A DNA stretch of 64,000 nt from Tetraselmis striata (GCA_006384855.1 VCJN01003491.1:124001-188000); one strand, 5' to 3'; shown: positions 36,002 through 47,966, counted from the first letter of the stretch. Numbers and translations: made by a program. Notes: a model not told the origin generated them from the letters alone.

Positions 36002-36536
36002 ATGAGCCCCAGGTGAGGGCCGACTTGGGTTGGCTCCCAGACTCCTATGTTGGGGTTTCGCAGCAGGCCGAGGCGGTCCAACATGGTGTCCAGCCGGCCG
36101 CGCAGCTCCGGGGCTGCTTCGCGGGAGACCGCGAGGAAAAGAAAGTCGTCCATGTAGGGTAGGACCTGCTCGCCCAGCCTTCGGGTGTTGCGTAGAGAGC
36201 GGCGAATAGGCTTGGACGGGGCCGTGGGTGACGATGGGTCGCGTTGCTTCATGGGCGCGTCCGCAAGTAGTCCGTTAAGGCCGCTGACAACTTGTAGAAG
36301 TAGTACGACGAGCCGGTCCAGCCCATTGGTAGGCACGCCAGTCGCCGCAACTCCCCCCGGTAGTTCGCGGTGAAGAAGTCGCGGTCCTCCTTCCGAATCC
36401 CAGGGCGTAGTAGCCATAGGCCATGTCCATCGAAATGAACCAGTCGCATGCGCGCGCCAGGTGCCGCAGGTGCTTGAGCTTCGCGTAGGACATCTTGAGA
36501 GTCCTTCACTACTTGTTTAGCTCCCGTAGGTCGATG

Positions 36537-36760
36537 AAATTGAAATTTAAATTGAAATATGTTACAACGTCTAGTCTGCTGCATCCACTCGCTCAGACTG
36601 AGTTGCTCTTAGGGCCTGCTATCTCTAATTACAATTGGGAACACGCAGTGTTATCACACCTCAAGCTATCGGCCATCCTCCAATGTTTCCTAGCCCCTCC
36701 TCCTTCGAGTGGGCTATAGCTAAGACAGCAGCGCCCCCCCTGCTGTCCCTACATAAGTCA
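36537..36760 (+). repeat. GAAATT-headed dispersed repeat, copy 1
   Basis: Starts TTGAAATTTAAATTGAAAT and continues through GCTCAGACTGAGTTGCTCTT, AGGGCCTGCTATCTCT and a CCCCTCCTCCTTC stretch. It shares this order with 49378-49540 and 49627-49810. It lies inside the reverse-transcriptase region of the DIRS-like fossil. Confidence 0.65.
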
Positions 36761-37181
36761 GACCCATCCCATCCAGAGCTCAGCAGGCACGCTAAGGCAG
36801 CCAGAGGCGTCCCGCCTGCTGCAACTGAGGTGTGATGGGGGAGGGGAGCCAACCGGAATAGCTATATGGTGCTCAGTATTTATGTACCGCTGGGCCGGCT
36901 AGCTTGGGGGGTTGGGGGCTACAATGCCCTCCATTTCTCAAATATGTATATTTTTTCTTTTTGGCACAGTATACTGCGTTTAATGGCATGATGACTTCGT
37001 CTCGTGCATGTACCGGTACCAAGCCCGCGGGTCGGGCGATACACTGTTTGTAATACTTGCGGGGAATAATAGTGCGGTAAATTCGAAAAATGCATTCCGG
37101 GCATACCGGCTAGAAACGTCCGTAGTTCTTGGGTGGCAGCGCTGATAGTCTCGGGCGTGCTTCCAGCTTGGGGTTGGGTGC

Positions 37182-38471
37182 CTAACCTTCGGAGCATCCG
37201 CATATGATCCACCTGCGGCAGCAAGGGGGCCGTCCGGCGCGGGGGGCGGCGGGGGTGATGAGCCTCTGCCGCGAGCTGGGCCATACGGGACGCCTGGGCT
37301 GGTGTGATGGATGTGGGGGTATGCTCGAGGGGTTGGTGGCCTCCGAGGCCTCTCTTGTCGCGGTGGGGGCTTGGGCTGCGGCCGGTGGAGCCGGCTCGGG
37401 GTGCGGGGCTGGATCGACGCTTGTCGCCGGCTGCTCGACTGCCGGTGGCGAGTCGTCGCTGTCCATCTCCGTGGCTGGAGGGGCTGCCGCGGCCTGGGGG
37501 TGGGCCACTTGTAGCTGGGTAGTTGGTGGTGGCTGGAGCTCTTGGGGGAGCTGGCCGTGGTGCATCGCCGACTGGTCGGCTGTAGGCGGCGCCGGGTGGT
37601 GAGCAGTCGCGATCTTCTCCCGCCCATATAGGTGCGTGATACTAGCTGCGACGAGTTTCGCGTCGGATCCCGTGTTAGTGGCGAGTCCGGCTCTGCTCAC
37701 CCCTGCTGGAGCGGCGGCAGCCGGTATAGGGGCTCGTCGGGTCACCGCCTGGACGTTGTCGGTTGATGTGTATACCCGGAGCTTGGGGCCGAAAGCACGG
37801 ATCGGGTTCTGGAACTCACGGTTGCGGTGCAGGTCGACCCCCGTCGCACGGTTGCGGGTAGCCAGATTGCCGAATAGCAAGGCGACTTGCGTGGCACAGT
37901 CGGTATCAAGGGGAAGATCGATTGGGGGTTGGCGGGACTGGCGGCTCGAGACGCGGAGGAGGCGGCGGACAACACGTGGGAGGCGGGTGTATGTGAAGTT
38001 CTTCACGGCAATGGTTGCTGGGGTCTTGGGGGGTCCTTTTCTGCCGTTGCGTGGCGCATCGATAGTGGCGCCGACCTCGGCTGCCTGGTGTTCCTCGGGT
38101 CTGTTGATGTTCATGTTGGCTGTTGTGGTAGTCTCCTGCGGAGCCTGTTCTTCACGCCGCGGAGGGCGCCGGCCGTTACTTAGCCTGGGGCGGGCAGCCG
38201 GTGGAAGTCGGGTGCCTGCGATTTGTTCCGCATTGATGGCGGTTCGGATCTTGGGAAGTTGGGTCTTGCCGCCGCGCGGCGCATCGAGAGCGGCGCCGAC
38301 CGCGGCCTTCTGTTGCTCCTCGGGTCTGTTGATCTCCATGGTGGCTGTAGTGATGATCTCCTGTGGAGCCTGCTCTTCACGCCTCTGTGGGCACTGGCCG
38401 TCAGTTGGCCTGGTGGTGGGTCGTCCGGTCGTCGGGCGGCCCCCCGTTTCACAGGAGTACACTATCATCAC
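37182..38471 (-). CDS. Pro/Ala-rich open frame with a tandem duplication, inside the DIRS-like fossil
   Basis: A 429-residue frame rich in Pro, Ala, Thr and Gln. An internal block of about 74 residues is present twice, about 223 bp apart (EEQAPQEIITTATMEINRPE and EEQAPQETTTTANMNINRPE). No known domain was recognised. It lies between two reverse-transcriptase pieces in the same orientation, so it may be a gag-like frame of another retroelement or filler brought in by rearrangement. The opposite strand also has a long frame, a by-product of high GC. Confidence 0.35.
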   Translation of the reverse strand: MMIVYSCETGGRPTTGRPTTRPTDGQCPQRREEQAPQEIITTATMEINRPEEQQKAAVGAALDAPRGGKTQLPKIRTAINAEQIAGTRLPPAARPRLSNGRRPPRREEQAPQETTTTANMNINRPEEHQAAEVGATIDAPRNGRKGPPKTPATIAVKNFTYTRLPRVVRRLLRVSSRQSRQPPIDLPLDTDCATQVALLFGNLATRNRATGVDLHRNREFQNPIRAFGPKLRVYTSTDNVQAVTRRAPIPAAAAPAGVSRAGLATNTGSDAKLVAASITHLYGREKIATAHHPAPPTADQSAMHHGQLPQELQPPPTTQLQVAHPQAAAAPPATEMDSDDSPPAVEQPATSVDPAPHPEPAPPAAAQAPTATREASEATNPSSIPPHPSHQPRRPVWPSSRQRLITPAAPRAGRPPCCRRWIICGCSEG

Positions 38472-39540
38472 CAGTATAGCCGCGCCGGCTCGCCCGGATT
38501 TAGTACATAAGCAGAACTTCGCCCGGTGTTAAGGGCCGGCTGGAAAGTGAGAAGTTGTAGGTCGATGATGAGGTGCCAGTTGTTGGTGCCGGGCTTGGGG
38601 ACTAGAAACATCCGGGACACCCACTTTTCGAAGCGTCCTCGCTCCCATGCGCCAATAGCCTCGAAGCGGGGTAGTTCCGTAGCAATGAAGTCGGGTTGTT
38701 CTTGAGTAGTGTCGCGCATAAAAACGCCGTGGCTGTAGGGCCGAGGGCGTTGTCCGTTCTTATTGAAGCGGATCCGGACCGTTCGGCGGATCCAGCTCAA
38801 GACTTGTCTGCTCGCGCCGATGCTCTCCTAGTCGCACCATCTTCTCCGCACACGGTGTCGCGTGTAGAGGGAGGTTGGCGTACATGAGTCGGCGCGGCGG
38901 GCCACACCGTCACTTGGTGACCTTTGCCTAGGCCTTGTGTGCTGCTGCGGCCGTCGCTGCGGCCTTCCGCGATGCTGCGGGTTGCTCGCGTTGCTTGCGC
39001 TTTCGGCGCGGCTTCGGTGGGAGTGGACTTGTTGCGGGTGGCCTTGGCAAACGTGGCAGCCGCACGGGCCTTGCCCGCTGCGGAGAGGCTGATCTCGAGG
39101 GTCATGTCGAACGCTCGGCGGAGTTGGTCGAGTTGTCCGGACACGGCGATGCCTCTTGGGGTGCAGAATTGGTGTGGGCAAGCTCGGCGAAGACTCGGTC
39201 CGCTTCCGTAGCCGTCGGTCCGTTCTGGGCGACATGGAGACAGCCCAACCGGGAACGGGTGCGTGGCCTCCTCTGTCGCCAAGTGGGTGCGGTAGCAGGC
39301 TCGGAGCTCGGCAAGGGCCACATCCTTGCTTTCCGTCGTAGTGGACTCGGTCGAAAGCGATTCCGGAGCGCCGCGCATCGCCTCGTTGCCGCATAGGAAG
39401 GCATAGCAACCCAAGTACATGTACTCGTCGTACGCTGTTTGACTTCGCTTCTCCGCGAGGCCGCGGGCGGTGTCGTCGGTTTGGGTCCACAAGCGAGGCT
39501 CGTCGACGTCGCGCGGGGGTCGCTCTAGACCGCGCGCGCA

Positions 39541-39542
<2 letters not shown>

Positions 39543-39576
<34 letters not shown>
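39543..39576. repeat. Poly-G tract (34 bp)
   Basis: The longest homopolymer in the window, within the gag-like part of the DIRS-like fossil region. Confidence 0.95.
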
Positions 39577-39577
<1 letters not shown>

Positions 39578-40689
39578 TTCGCCCGTAGTTAGTGAACAAA
39601 GTCGACGTACTCGACCTAGGTGTCGGCGGGTGCGTCTAGCTCAGCAGGAAGGGGCTCTCGCGCTCCTTGCGCACCACCCTCGGGCGCAATAAGCGCGCTC
39701 GCGGGGTTGGCTGGCTGGGTGCCTTCGGAAGGAGGTCGGTCAGAGGGGGGGGGGGGTAGTCGAGCGAGCAAGGCGGCCGTAGCAGCCTCGAAATGCCCGC
39801 CAGCCGCTTCTCCATGGCTTCCGCTTCTCCATGGGCCGTCCGGCGTTTTCCCATCTCCGTAACATATGCCGCTGCGGCGCCGCCCGGGGCGTCGCCGACT
39901 GGGGCGGCGTTTTATGGTACCTGGCGAGGGGGCATCTTGCTGTCACGGGGTGGTGATGTAGCGTCTCGGGAGGCTGAGGCTTGGGTCCGAGTCGGCATAT
40001 AGTAAGCGGACACAATGCTCGACTGCTCAGAGTCGAGAGTGCTAGTGCGCGAGCAGGTTGAGGCGAGCGCAAAGCAGAGAGTGCCGGTGCCCGAGGGTGG
40101 CCTACCCAGGTCGTGATGCTGGTGCGGGCCAGCAGGCCCTAGTCCGTGCTCCGACCGTGGGGGGTTCGTGCGCAGTAGTGCAACATGGCCAATATGATGT
40201 ACTGTAAACCTCTATATGACTAAACATTACATCTGACCATACAGGGCGACTACTGCATGCAGTGTGCTACCGCTATTACTGCTTAGATGTTGAAGCCCTG
40301 ATGCAAAAAAAACTGTACGCAGTATGTATGACATCGCGACTAAATAATTATATTCGCGCCGGACCTCCGAAATCAGCATACCTGTACGGTACGAGAGTGC
40401 CTCCTCGGGCACATTTCTTTTTATCGCGGAACGATACAGACATATCTACGGTATCTCAACGGTCGCTGCTCGTGTTCCGTCTATACGGTACCTGTAGTTT
40501 ATTTATGGCCTGGCACCTCTTCGGTGCCATGACGACAAATCGACACCGCGCGCGGCGCCAGCTGCGTGACCAGCACTCCGACGGGCAGGGATTACTGCCG
40601 ACACAGTGTTGCATCGCTGCTGTCCCCCCCCGCCCCCCTTCCCCAGGCTGTCAGCCAGCCCTGTTTCAGGCAGTAAGCAACTTCGCGCC

Positions 40690-41132
40690 ATGGGCCTGCC
40701 GCGAATCAACTCACAGGATGTGTTGGTGGTTCCGCCCTGCGAGTGCGCGTGGCTCAGCGGGGAGGGCTTCGAGCTGAAGGACAGCCGCGGCTGCGTGGCC
40801 TTCGAGGCCCGGGGTGCTCGCCCGCCCGCCCCCTTCGCTGTCAGGCCCCGGCATATCCTCTCCCCCAGTCATTCCTCACCCCCAGCTCGCTGACTCGTCG
40901 CAGGTGGGCACGACGCGACGATAATTCTGCGCAGCGAGCCGGGGGGCAAGAGGTTTCTGACAGGGGACGGCGCGGCCGCGGCGAGCTACACCGTCAAGTT
41001 CGGCAGCCACCGCAACGCCTTCCTGGAGCTGGAGCGCAACGGCAGCACCGTATTTACGGTATGCCCCACGACCCCATCCCGTAACCTCAAGAACTGCATT
41101 TCAGGGCAGTGCAGGGGGGCTTGTGTGTGTGG

Positions 41133-41165
<33 letters not shown>

Positions 41166-43211
41166 GAGGGAGGGGATTCCGCGGTGTGGATGCGGATAGA
41201 TTTAAGCCGGGAGAGCGGGAGTCTCCGTAACCTCTCGTAATAAATAGTGACATGAGCTAGCAGCAGAAGGCGATATCGGAAATCACCTCTCGTAATTGAT
41301 GTCCGAAAGCCTTGCGGAGCAGTATCATTGTGATTTCGAGTGATGCTGTCTACAGGTGTGATTACGCCGATGTGGAGCACTGGTAGGTCCTTTATAAGCA
41401 CAGGGCGGCCCGTACTGGTAACTGAGTTGCTGCGTAAAAATGTCGTCGTAGAAACGCTGCAAAGGCTTCACTGTTGCCGGTCCAGTCCTGTCCTGGCTTG
41501 GGGGGCAGAAGGGGGGGGGGGGGGGGGGGGGGGGGATGGATTCTTGATCTGCCTGATATTATCTGTAACATCCAGTAATCCGTATTTGTGGCCCATCTAT
41601 TGCTCGGAAACATCATTGAGTTTGTGCCAAGAATTAATCAAACATACTCTGTCTTTTTTTTTTTGCTGAAGATAAGTAAACACCCGTTCCCCATTCTAGC
41701 ATGCAGCGGCAAATCGCCGCGCCTAACCTCTTCCCCTTTCTCGTGGTCGCACAGGTGCCTGCGCCACAGGAGCTTCTGCTGTCATCGGGAAAGTTTTCCT
41801 CCCTGTGGGTGAACATTGCGGACGGCATCATCACCGTGGGCCGGGATGCGCCGCTGGCAGCCAATGCAGTGCAGCAGTGGCAGGTAGATGAGCACCTCCC
41901 TTCGAGGACTTCCCCGCGCAGCTACCAGTGATGCTGGGGCAAGTATGGTCAAAACTGATATAATAGATGCCATGTGTGCGTGCAGGACCGCGATCCGCTG
42001 CCGGGGATTCGATACGTGGGGCTGAGCACCTGGGACAACCACATGGCGTACCGCAACATCAGGCTGCTGCCGCCGCTGACTGCAGCCGCGGCGGGTGCGG
42101 AGGAGGGCGCTGCCGCTGCGGAGCCTGAGCCGCGCGTGCCGCCACTGGCGCAGCTGTGCAAGGCCGCGGTGGCGGCGCAGCTGGGGAGCACCACGGCATG
42201 CGAGCTGCTGGCGTTCACGCAGGGCCTGCTCATGCCTGCCGACAGTTCCGGCGAGCTGCGTGCCGCCGCCGCCGCCGCGGTCGCCGCCCACCTGGCGGAC
42301 ATTCTGGCGGAGCAGCCTAGCGCGCTCTGCGCCCTGTCGGCTGAGTCCCTCCGGAGTGTAGCCATCGACTCGGGCATGGTGCGTGGCTGCCGGCTCCTGC
42401 ACCGTATCAGTGGCTATCCTGATCGGGTCACGACAAACGAACGCGTATTTGTATAGTAACACGAACTTTCGATGGCGCGTACCTGGGTATAATGTTGCGG
42501 GTTGTCCTCGCACGCACACACACCGTTATTGACCATCCGCCGGCTGCCACACTCGTGGCACAGAGCGCCTCCGAGCTGGACCTCTTCAACGCCATCCTGA
42601 CGTGGGGCGGCTTTGACGGCTCGTCGCTCAGCGTCGCGCAGCCAGTGGAGGAGGTATCCTGGCCCTGCTTTCCTCTTGTCAAGTGCCCTGTGGGCGGATG
42701 CTCAGTGATGGGTCATTATGCTGCTGGGACGCAGCGCCACCCCCGTCAACCCCTCACCTGGCGAGCTGACTGCCCCCCTCCCGCCATTCCCATGCGTGCC
42801 CCGGCATGCAACAGCTGCTCCACTACGTCAGGTTCCCCCTCATGACAGGTATTGGCCACTGCATAGTGCTTCCAAGACAGTCTGCAACCTCCTCTGTCTT
42901 AGGCAGCTGACCAGAGTCTCCTGCCCCTGACAGAGGCCGAGCTCCAGGCCGTGAGGGGACACCCTGTGGTGCGTCAGAGCCCAGCCCTGCAGAAGCTGCT
43001 CGCCACGGCCCATGCCGATAAGGTGCGCGCCCAGGTTTTGCCGCGGCTAATTCTTTTCGTAGCGCCTTACCAACGGCTGTGCACATCGGGCCGCATCAAC
43101 AGTGGCGACAACCTCTGCAGCAGCCTCGTCGCGGCTGCCCACACCTGTGAGCTATAGCTGCGGTCTCCTTGTCTGTGCTGACGCTTTACGTTATGGATTT
43201 GGGAGCAGCCA

Positions 43212-43246
<35 letters not shown>

Positions 43247-44035
43247 CTCTGGAATACACTTTGCCACGAAATTCAGTCAGCTTTGTTTTTGATGCCAAAG
43301 CCGCTCTATGCACACTACATGTGCATGCCAACCACTTCCATATTTTTGACTAGTATAGTAGAAAGACAATCGTGTCGCCATTCTATGGGGGTTGCTATCT
43401 AGAAAGGACTCTAGTCCCATGCGCATATCATAGGCCTCTGTGATGTTTCCATGGTCACCCAAACCTAAAGGCGGCCGAAATCCAAACAAAAGTCGAGAGT
43501 GGCGATACAATCCGCGATAGTGCTTGGTGTCATCGCGTATTAAAGTACGCACTCGCACGTTTCCAGCAGGTTCTATGTACTACTGTACAGGTGCGGTACC
43601 AAGCAGAATAATATTCAATCCCTCTGGTGGTGGCACTCTGCGGGCTTTGTTTGACAGCGCGAAGTCCCTGCGGGATGCAGGTGAGCGGGCTGCGCGTGCA
43701 TCTCCAGGGCCGCGAGCTGCAGGCGCAGGCGAGCGAGGCAGCCAAGCTGGACTCGCTGCGCTGGCAGAGCCGCACGCCCCGGCCCAGCGCCGCAGCGCAC
43801 CACGAGCTTATGTACCTCTCCGACGGCGACGGCAACGGGCTCGTAAGCTTCCTGGGCACCTCCGGCGGCGCCAAGCCCTTTGTGAACCCGGTGCTGGAGC
43901 AGCGCCTGGCCGTCTCCTGCAGCAGCCCACCTGGGCGGCACTGTGACCCGCGCCACCTGGCGTCGCGCAAGTTCTGCAACACACTGACGGCAGGTGCGCA
44001 ACAGCATGCAGGCCTGACCTCTCTTCCTCCCCCCT

Positions 44036-44070
<35 letters not shown>

Positions 44071-44909
44071 GGCCCTTCTCCCTCTCGGTAAATTGCCTCC
44101 TGGGTGCCAATGCGCTTCTGGATTCAAGCAGTATGCGTCTCTGCCTACCCAAGCAACCCAGGCCCCTCAGACAAAGAGAGCGTGGGCTCGCTAAGGCCTT
44201 TTAGTCGGGCTCACTGAGGCGGACTCGCTTTTGGTCCAATTGTTTGTATTACTATTTGAGGATTTGACTCGGCGGTGCCTGTAAGGGGGGTTGGCTTTGG
44301 TGCGGCCATAGATCTAGTGACACCTGTGGAGGAGTGGCTTTGCCGTGGACGGCACAGGCTGTCTCTGTCTCGCTTCCTTGGCTGGCGCCCAAAGCGGAAG
44401 GGGCCAACGTTGCCTGCCAAGTTGACAGACCGGGCAGCGCCTAATCTCTCCCCCCCCCCCCCCCCCCCCCCCCTTCCCCTCCCCCCAATCCAACCCGTGT
44501 GTATCTGACTCTTTGGGTGGCGTGGTTCAACACATACTACGCAGGACCACGCCTGTGCAACGGGGAGCGCTCGACCTGGTGGGCACTGGACCTGGGCGCT
44601 TCCACGCACCTGGCCGCAAACTACTACACGCTCCGGCAGGACGGCTCCTCCAACTTCCCGCGCAGTTGGGCGCTGCAAGCCAGCGCGGACGGCGTGACCT
44701 GGACTGACCTCAGGCGGCACATGGACGACCCGTCCATACGTCGCCCTGGTCAGCTGGCCTCCTGGCCTCTGCCGAGCCGCTCTGCGTCGGGCTTCCGCCA
44801 CTTCAGGCTGCTCCTGACCGGGCCTTCAGCCTCCGAGCACCCCGCAGAACAGCACTGCTTCAGCGTCTGCGGGCTTGAGCTGTATGGCAATCTGTACATA
44901 TCGCCATGA
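40690..44909 (+). CDS. FAMeT-type domain, BACK and F5/8 type C domain protein
   Basis: A probable cytosolic adaptor-like protein of 572 residues; its function is unknown. Exons are 40690-40813, 40904-41058, 41755-41883, 41986-42378, 42564-42653, 42815-42848, 42907-43022, 43681-43993 and 44545-44909. All are GT-AG, all phases agree and the total is divisible by three. Residues about 1-180 match the farnesoic acid O-methyltransferase (Methyltransf_FA) domain: GHDATIILRSEPGG, FSSLWVNIADGIITVG, YVGLSTWDNHMAYR. Residues about 205-345 look like a BACK domain: PLAQLCKAAVAAQL, ELDLFNAILTWG, LLHYVRFPLM. A linker precedes an F5/8 type C fold: YLSDGDGNGLVSFLGT, STWWALDLG, YTLRQDGSSNFPRSW, FRHFRLLLTG, CGLELYG. 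BACK normally follows BTB, which is absent here. The domain calls rest on motif memory, not on a search. Confidence 0.85.
41134..41164. repeat. Poly-G tract (31 bp) in intron
   Basis: In the intron 41059-41754 of the FAMeT-BACK-F5/8 gene, after a short GT repeat. Confidence 0.95.
41422..41536 (+). mobile_element. LINE 3'-end fragment ending in poly-G
   Basis: TAACTGAGTTGCTGCGTAAA, then GTCGTCGTAGAAACGCTGCA, AAGGCTTCAC and CCAGTCCTGTCCTGG match the reverse complement of the 3' end of the LINE at 58640-60856. The fragment is followed by GGGGGGCAGAA and 25 G residues. It lies in sense orientation in the intron 41059-41754. Confidence 0.7.
43214..43246. repeat. Poly-G tract (33 bp) in intron
   Basis: In the intron 43023-43680 of the FAMeT-BACK-F5/8 gene. 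Confidence 0.95.
44037..44068. repeat. Poly-C tract (32 bp) in intron
   Basis: In the intron 43994-44544, about 45 bp after the donor of exon 43681-43993. Confidence 0.95.
44451..44473. repeat. Poly-C tract (23 bp) near acceptor
   Basis: In the intron 43994-44544, about 70 bp before the acceptor of the last exon. It could serve as a pyrimidine tract. Confidence 0.9.
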
Positions 44910-45299
44910 GGGGCTGCCAATGGTCAAGGAGGCGGCGCCGCCTGCAGTGAATGTTCTCAGTCGACATGGCGTCTCCTTGGGGAGGGCAGGCTCTGCTCAC
45001 TATGCCTTTGCCCGCGCCCACTAAGAGGTCAGACGTCAGAAGTCAATGCACGGAGGCCTCTGAGTATGTAGCTTGCTTTGATTCTAGACATGTTGCCCGT
45101 GTGTGTGCATCGAGCCACTGCCAAACCTACCTCGGCGATAGCTATTTTGTGATGGAACTATATTTGTAATGAAGTGTATGATGTAAAAAGTGCATAGCAC
45201 GTCGCTATGTTGCCAATAATGGTTGGAATTATGATTTGAAGACCACTCCAATTGCATATAAAGGACTACCTCGATGTTCCAGTCTGTGGCGTATGGAAG

Positions 45300-47660
45300 C
45301 ACAGGACTCCGTTCTGCATAATTCTCCTATTCTTATATACCTCATACTCTATTGCCACCGGTACTTATCTGTGCCACAAGAGCGGTGGGATAGGTTACAG
45401 CAAGGCATCGCTGAATTGCTGTATGCCCGCAGAGGCAGAGTGTCAGTCCGCAAGCTGGCTACTATTATCGGCCAAGCTATCTCTGTGAAGCTGGCTATGG
45501 GCCCTCTGGCTCAGCTTTATACCCGGCATCTTTATGCTGTTCAAAATTCAGTGGGGACCTGGTCCTCTTGGGTCACTTACACTTGAAGCTAGGAATGAAG
45601 TTAATGAACTGTTGTTCTGGAAAGGATTAGACAGAAGTTCATGTTTGGGCAGAATCTGGCTCCGGCAGCATGTGATGGCTATCAATTTGGAAACTGTTGC
45701 CAGTGATGTTGGTTGGGGTGGTCTTTTGATAAATGGCCTGTCCGATTCCCGTCAACTTATCGCCCATTAGTTCTTCACTCTGTGGGAGAGAGCTCAGTCC
45801 TCTACCTAGAGAGCTGGCCGGAGTTATCAGATGCATACTGTCTTTTATAACATTTTGTATCGACGCACTGGTAGTCATCCAGACTGATAACCAGAACCTC
45901 CCATGGATAGTGGAAAAGGGTAGCAGATCTATCCCTATTAATGATCTGGCCATTGAATTACACCTTCTCTGTGTTAAGTACGATATCACCCTGGATTTGA
46001 ATTGGGTTCCCAGAGAGAGAAATGTCCGTGCTGATGACACTATCAGCACATATGTGGACACTAGTGACTGGATGTTACACAGTAGATATTTTCAGATGAT
46101 GGATGCCCGATGGGGTCCTCACAATGCTGACCTCGTTGTAGGCAGCAGAAATGCACACTGCAGTAATGTGTTCTTTTCTCAGTTCGGATGCCCTGGCACT
46201 CATGGTTTTTCAGGGTTTTAACTCTATGGTGTCAACTCTATGCACCATGATTGGTCTCAGTTCAATTGGTGGATTAATCCCCAATTCAGAATGGTGGGTG
46301 ATGTGCTCAGGCACATGCACACTTGTGCTGCAACTGCCACTTTGATTGTTGACTTTTTGGACTCCACCACCTCACGGCACATCCTTGCACCTGACGGTGC
46401 TCACTTCATTGACGCTGTCGTGGACTGGCTGTGGCTCCCCATGGAGGACCCTGCCCTTTTTCTCCTAGGCCAAAACAGCGGCAACCAGAAACCGCATCGA
46501 CCGCCGATGACCTGGGACATTCTAGCCATCCGGCTCGACTTTTCACGGTCAGGCCCTCCAGTTCTCCTGCCCGCGGACCGCTGTGTCCACGGCGGCTGCC
46601 CACACCGCTCCCTCTCCCGGTGGTTCTGAGATGCCGGCGACCCCTTGGGACGAGTTCGGTATTAATCGAGATGACCCGGTAGGGTGTTCCCTTTTTGAAT
46701 GACCTTCGTAATTCTGCTCGAAATACTGTCGCCGAGATCACTGGCTCCGGCTATGCCTACGCATGGCGCCGCTTCCTGAAGTGGTGCTCCTCCCCCTCGG
46801 TTCCCAGGAGCCCCCTGCCGGCCACGGATGAGACGGTGGCTCTCTATTTGCAGTTCATTGCTAATGCGGCGGAGTCATACTTGGTAATAAAAACAGCTTC
46901 CGCTGCAATTGAGTTCCACCAACGTACAAATCTTTACAATCACCTCCCTACCTTCTCCCCGTGGGCTGCTATGGTGAGAGAGGCGGCTAAGCGCTCTATC
47001 GGCCTCAAGGTTTCTAATCGCAAGAACCTTTCCTTTGGCGAGATGCCCTCGCGTTTGCGTCTGCGTATGCGCAGGAGAGTGATGCTTACTGTCACTTGGT
47101 AGTCGCAATCCTATGCGTCTTTTGTTTTGGCGCAGTGTGCCGGTTCGACTCCGCGTCGGGCTTGAGACACACCGATGTCGTTTTCGCCCCGGGCGATAAA
47201 TTTGTGACGATTACGTTCGTAAAAATAAAAGCGGCGGGATCAGTACCGTCAAGGGACACAAGTTGTTATATCTGAGATTATCGGCCCTATTTGCGCTGTC
47301 CGGCTGCTGCGGCGGTTGATGAACTTGACTAGGCCTACTGGTAGGCAAGCTCCTGTCTGTCATATTTTTCAGGGCTTTGTCGACGAATTTGTCCGGTCTT
47401 CCCTGGGCAAAACTGCTCCCAATTGCAAAATTATTACATGTACGGTCCAGTACATGCAGTACTTGTCACAGTGGATGGGCTCTACAATGGGCGTTAAAGA
47501 GTTCCTGACTAGTGATAACGGATCACACTTTTGCCGTAGTGGCGCGGTGCTTCGGCCGCTGCTAATGCCGGGATTGCCCGAGAGGATTGGGGTCAACATA
47601 TGGGCTCCATTATAGTGTTTCGTGCCAAGTCACGTACATGAAGAGCAGTGAGGAGAGACT
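45300..47660 (+). mobile_element. DIRS-like retroelement fossil: RT/RNase H end and tyrosine recombinase, broken
   Basis: Pieces in order on the + strand. The post-RT connection reads ELLYARRGRVSVRKLATIIG and LAMGPLAQLYTRHLY. An RNase H-like region follows (SDVGWGGLL, QTDNQNLPW, NWVPRERNVRAD), then DIRS-type RYFQMMDARWGPHNADL. From about 46695 comes the SAM-like N-terminal region of a tyrosine recombinase (YAYAWRRFLKWCSS). A catalytic-domain remnant lies at about 47360-47620 (FCRSGAVLRPL, GLPERIG). It is old, with several breaks. The gag and the front of the reverse transcriptase are not present here. Confidence 0.7.
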
Positions 47661-47912
47661 GCTCTCCGTATCTCGCGCAATCATGCCCGCCTCGGATTCC
47701 ACAGTTGTGGACGAGCGCGAGGGGTCTTTGAAACGCCGACCACACCCGTGCCTTACGAGGCTCCCATGCCGGAATCTGAACTGGACGAGTGTACAATTCA
47801 TGAGATGGACGGTCGCCCAGAGAATATTTTTACTTGGTATGTTCCAGAGTAGGCTGATAAGTCCTGATTTTGGCCGACAACTCTACACTGGCTCCGCCGA
47901 TCTTGCGCACAG

Positions 47913-47966
47913 TCGGTTGCACACTGAGGCTACGTACCGGTGTTGTCTTAGTGCCTGCCGCTCAGT
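47913..47966 (+). repeat. 54-bp direct repeat, copy 1
   Basis: CGGTTGCACACTGAGGCTAC, GTACCGGTGTTGTCTTAGTG and CCTGCCGCTC, repeated with few changes at 48433-48486. It lies just beyond the tyrosine-recombinase remnant and may be a terminal or internal repeat of that DIRS-like element. Confidence 0.8.

Larger units (their letters stand above)
36002..40080 (-). mobile_element. DIRS-like (tyrosine-recombinase type) retroelement fossil, broken and nested
   Basis: Minus-strand pieces of a DIRS-type element. A gag-like region lies at about 40080-38880. A first reverse-transcriptase piece lies at 38640-38520 (MFLVPKPGTNNWHLIIDL). A later reverse-transcriptase piece lies at 36530-36002 (RGELRRLACLPMGW, YMDDFLFLA, NPNIGVWEPTQ). 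Between the two lie a Pro/Ala-rich frame (38471-37182) and a copy of a small repeat (36537-36760). The piece stops exactly at the gypsy 3' LTR, and the matching continuation was not found left of the gypsy 5' LTR. The element is old, with several breaks and at least one internal insertion. Confidence 0.65.

Noticed and set aside
37636-38532. 298-codon + strand frame opposite the Pro-rich frame
   Set aside because: High GC makes both strands open, and its residue pattern (Gly/Arg/Trp-rich) looks like an antisense by-product.
41782-42519. 245-codon minus-strand frame
   Set aside because: Antisense shadow of the BACK-domain exon 41986-42378.
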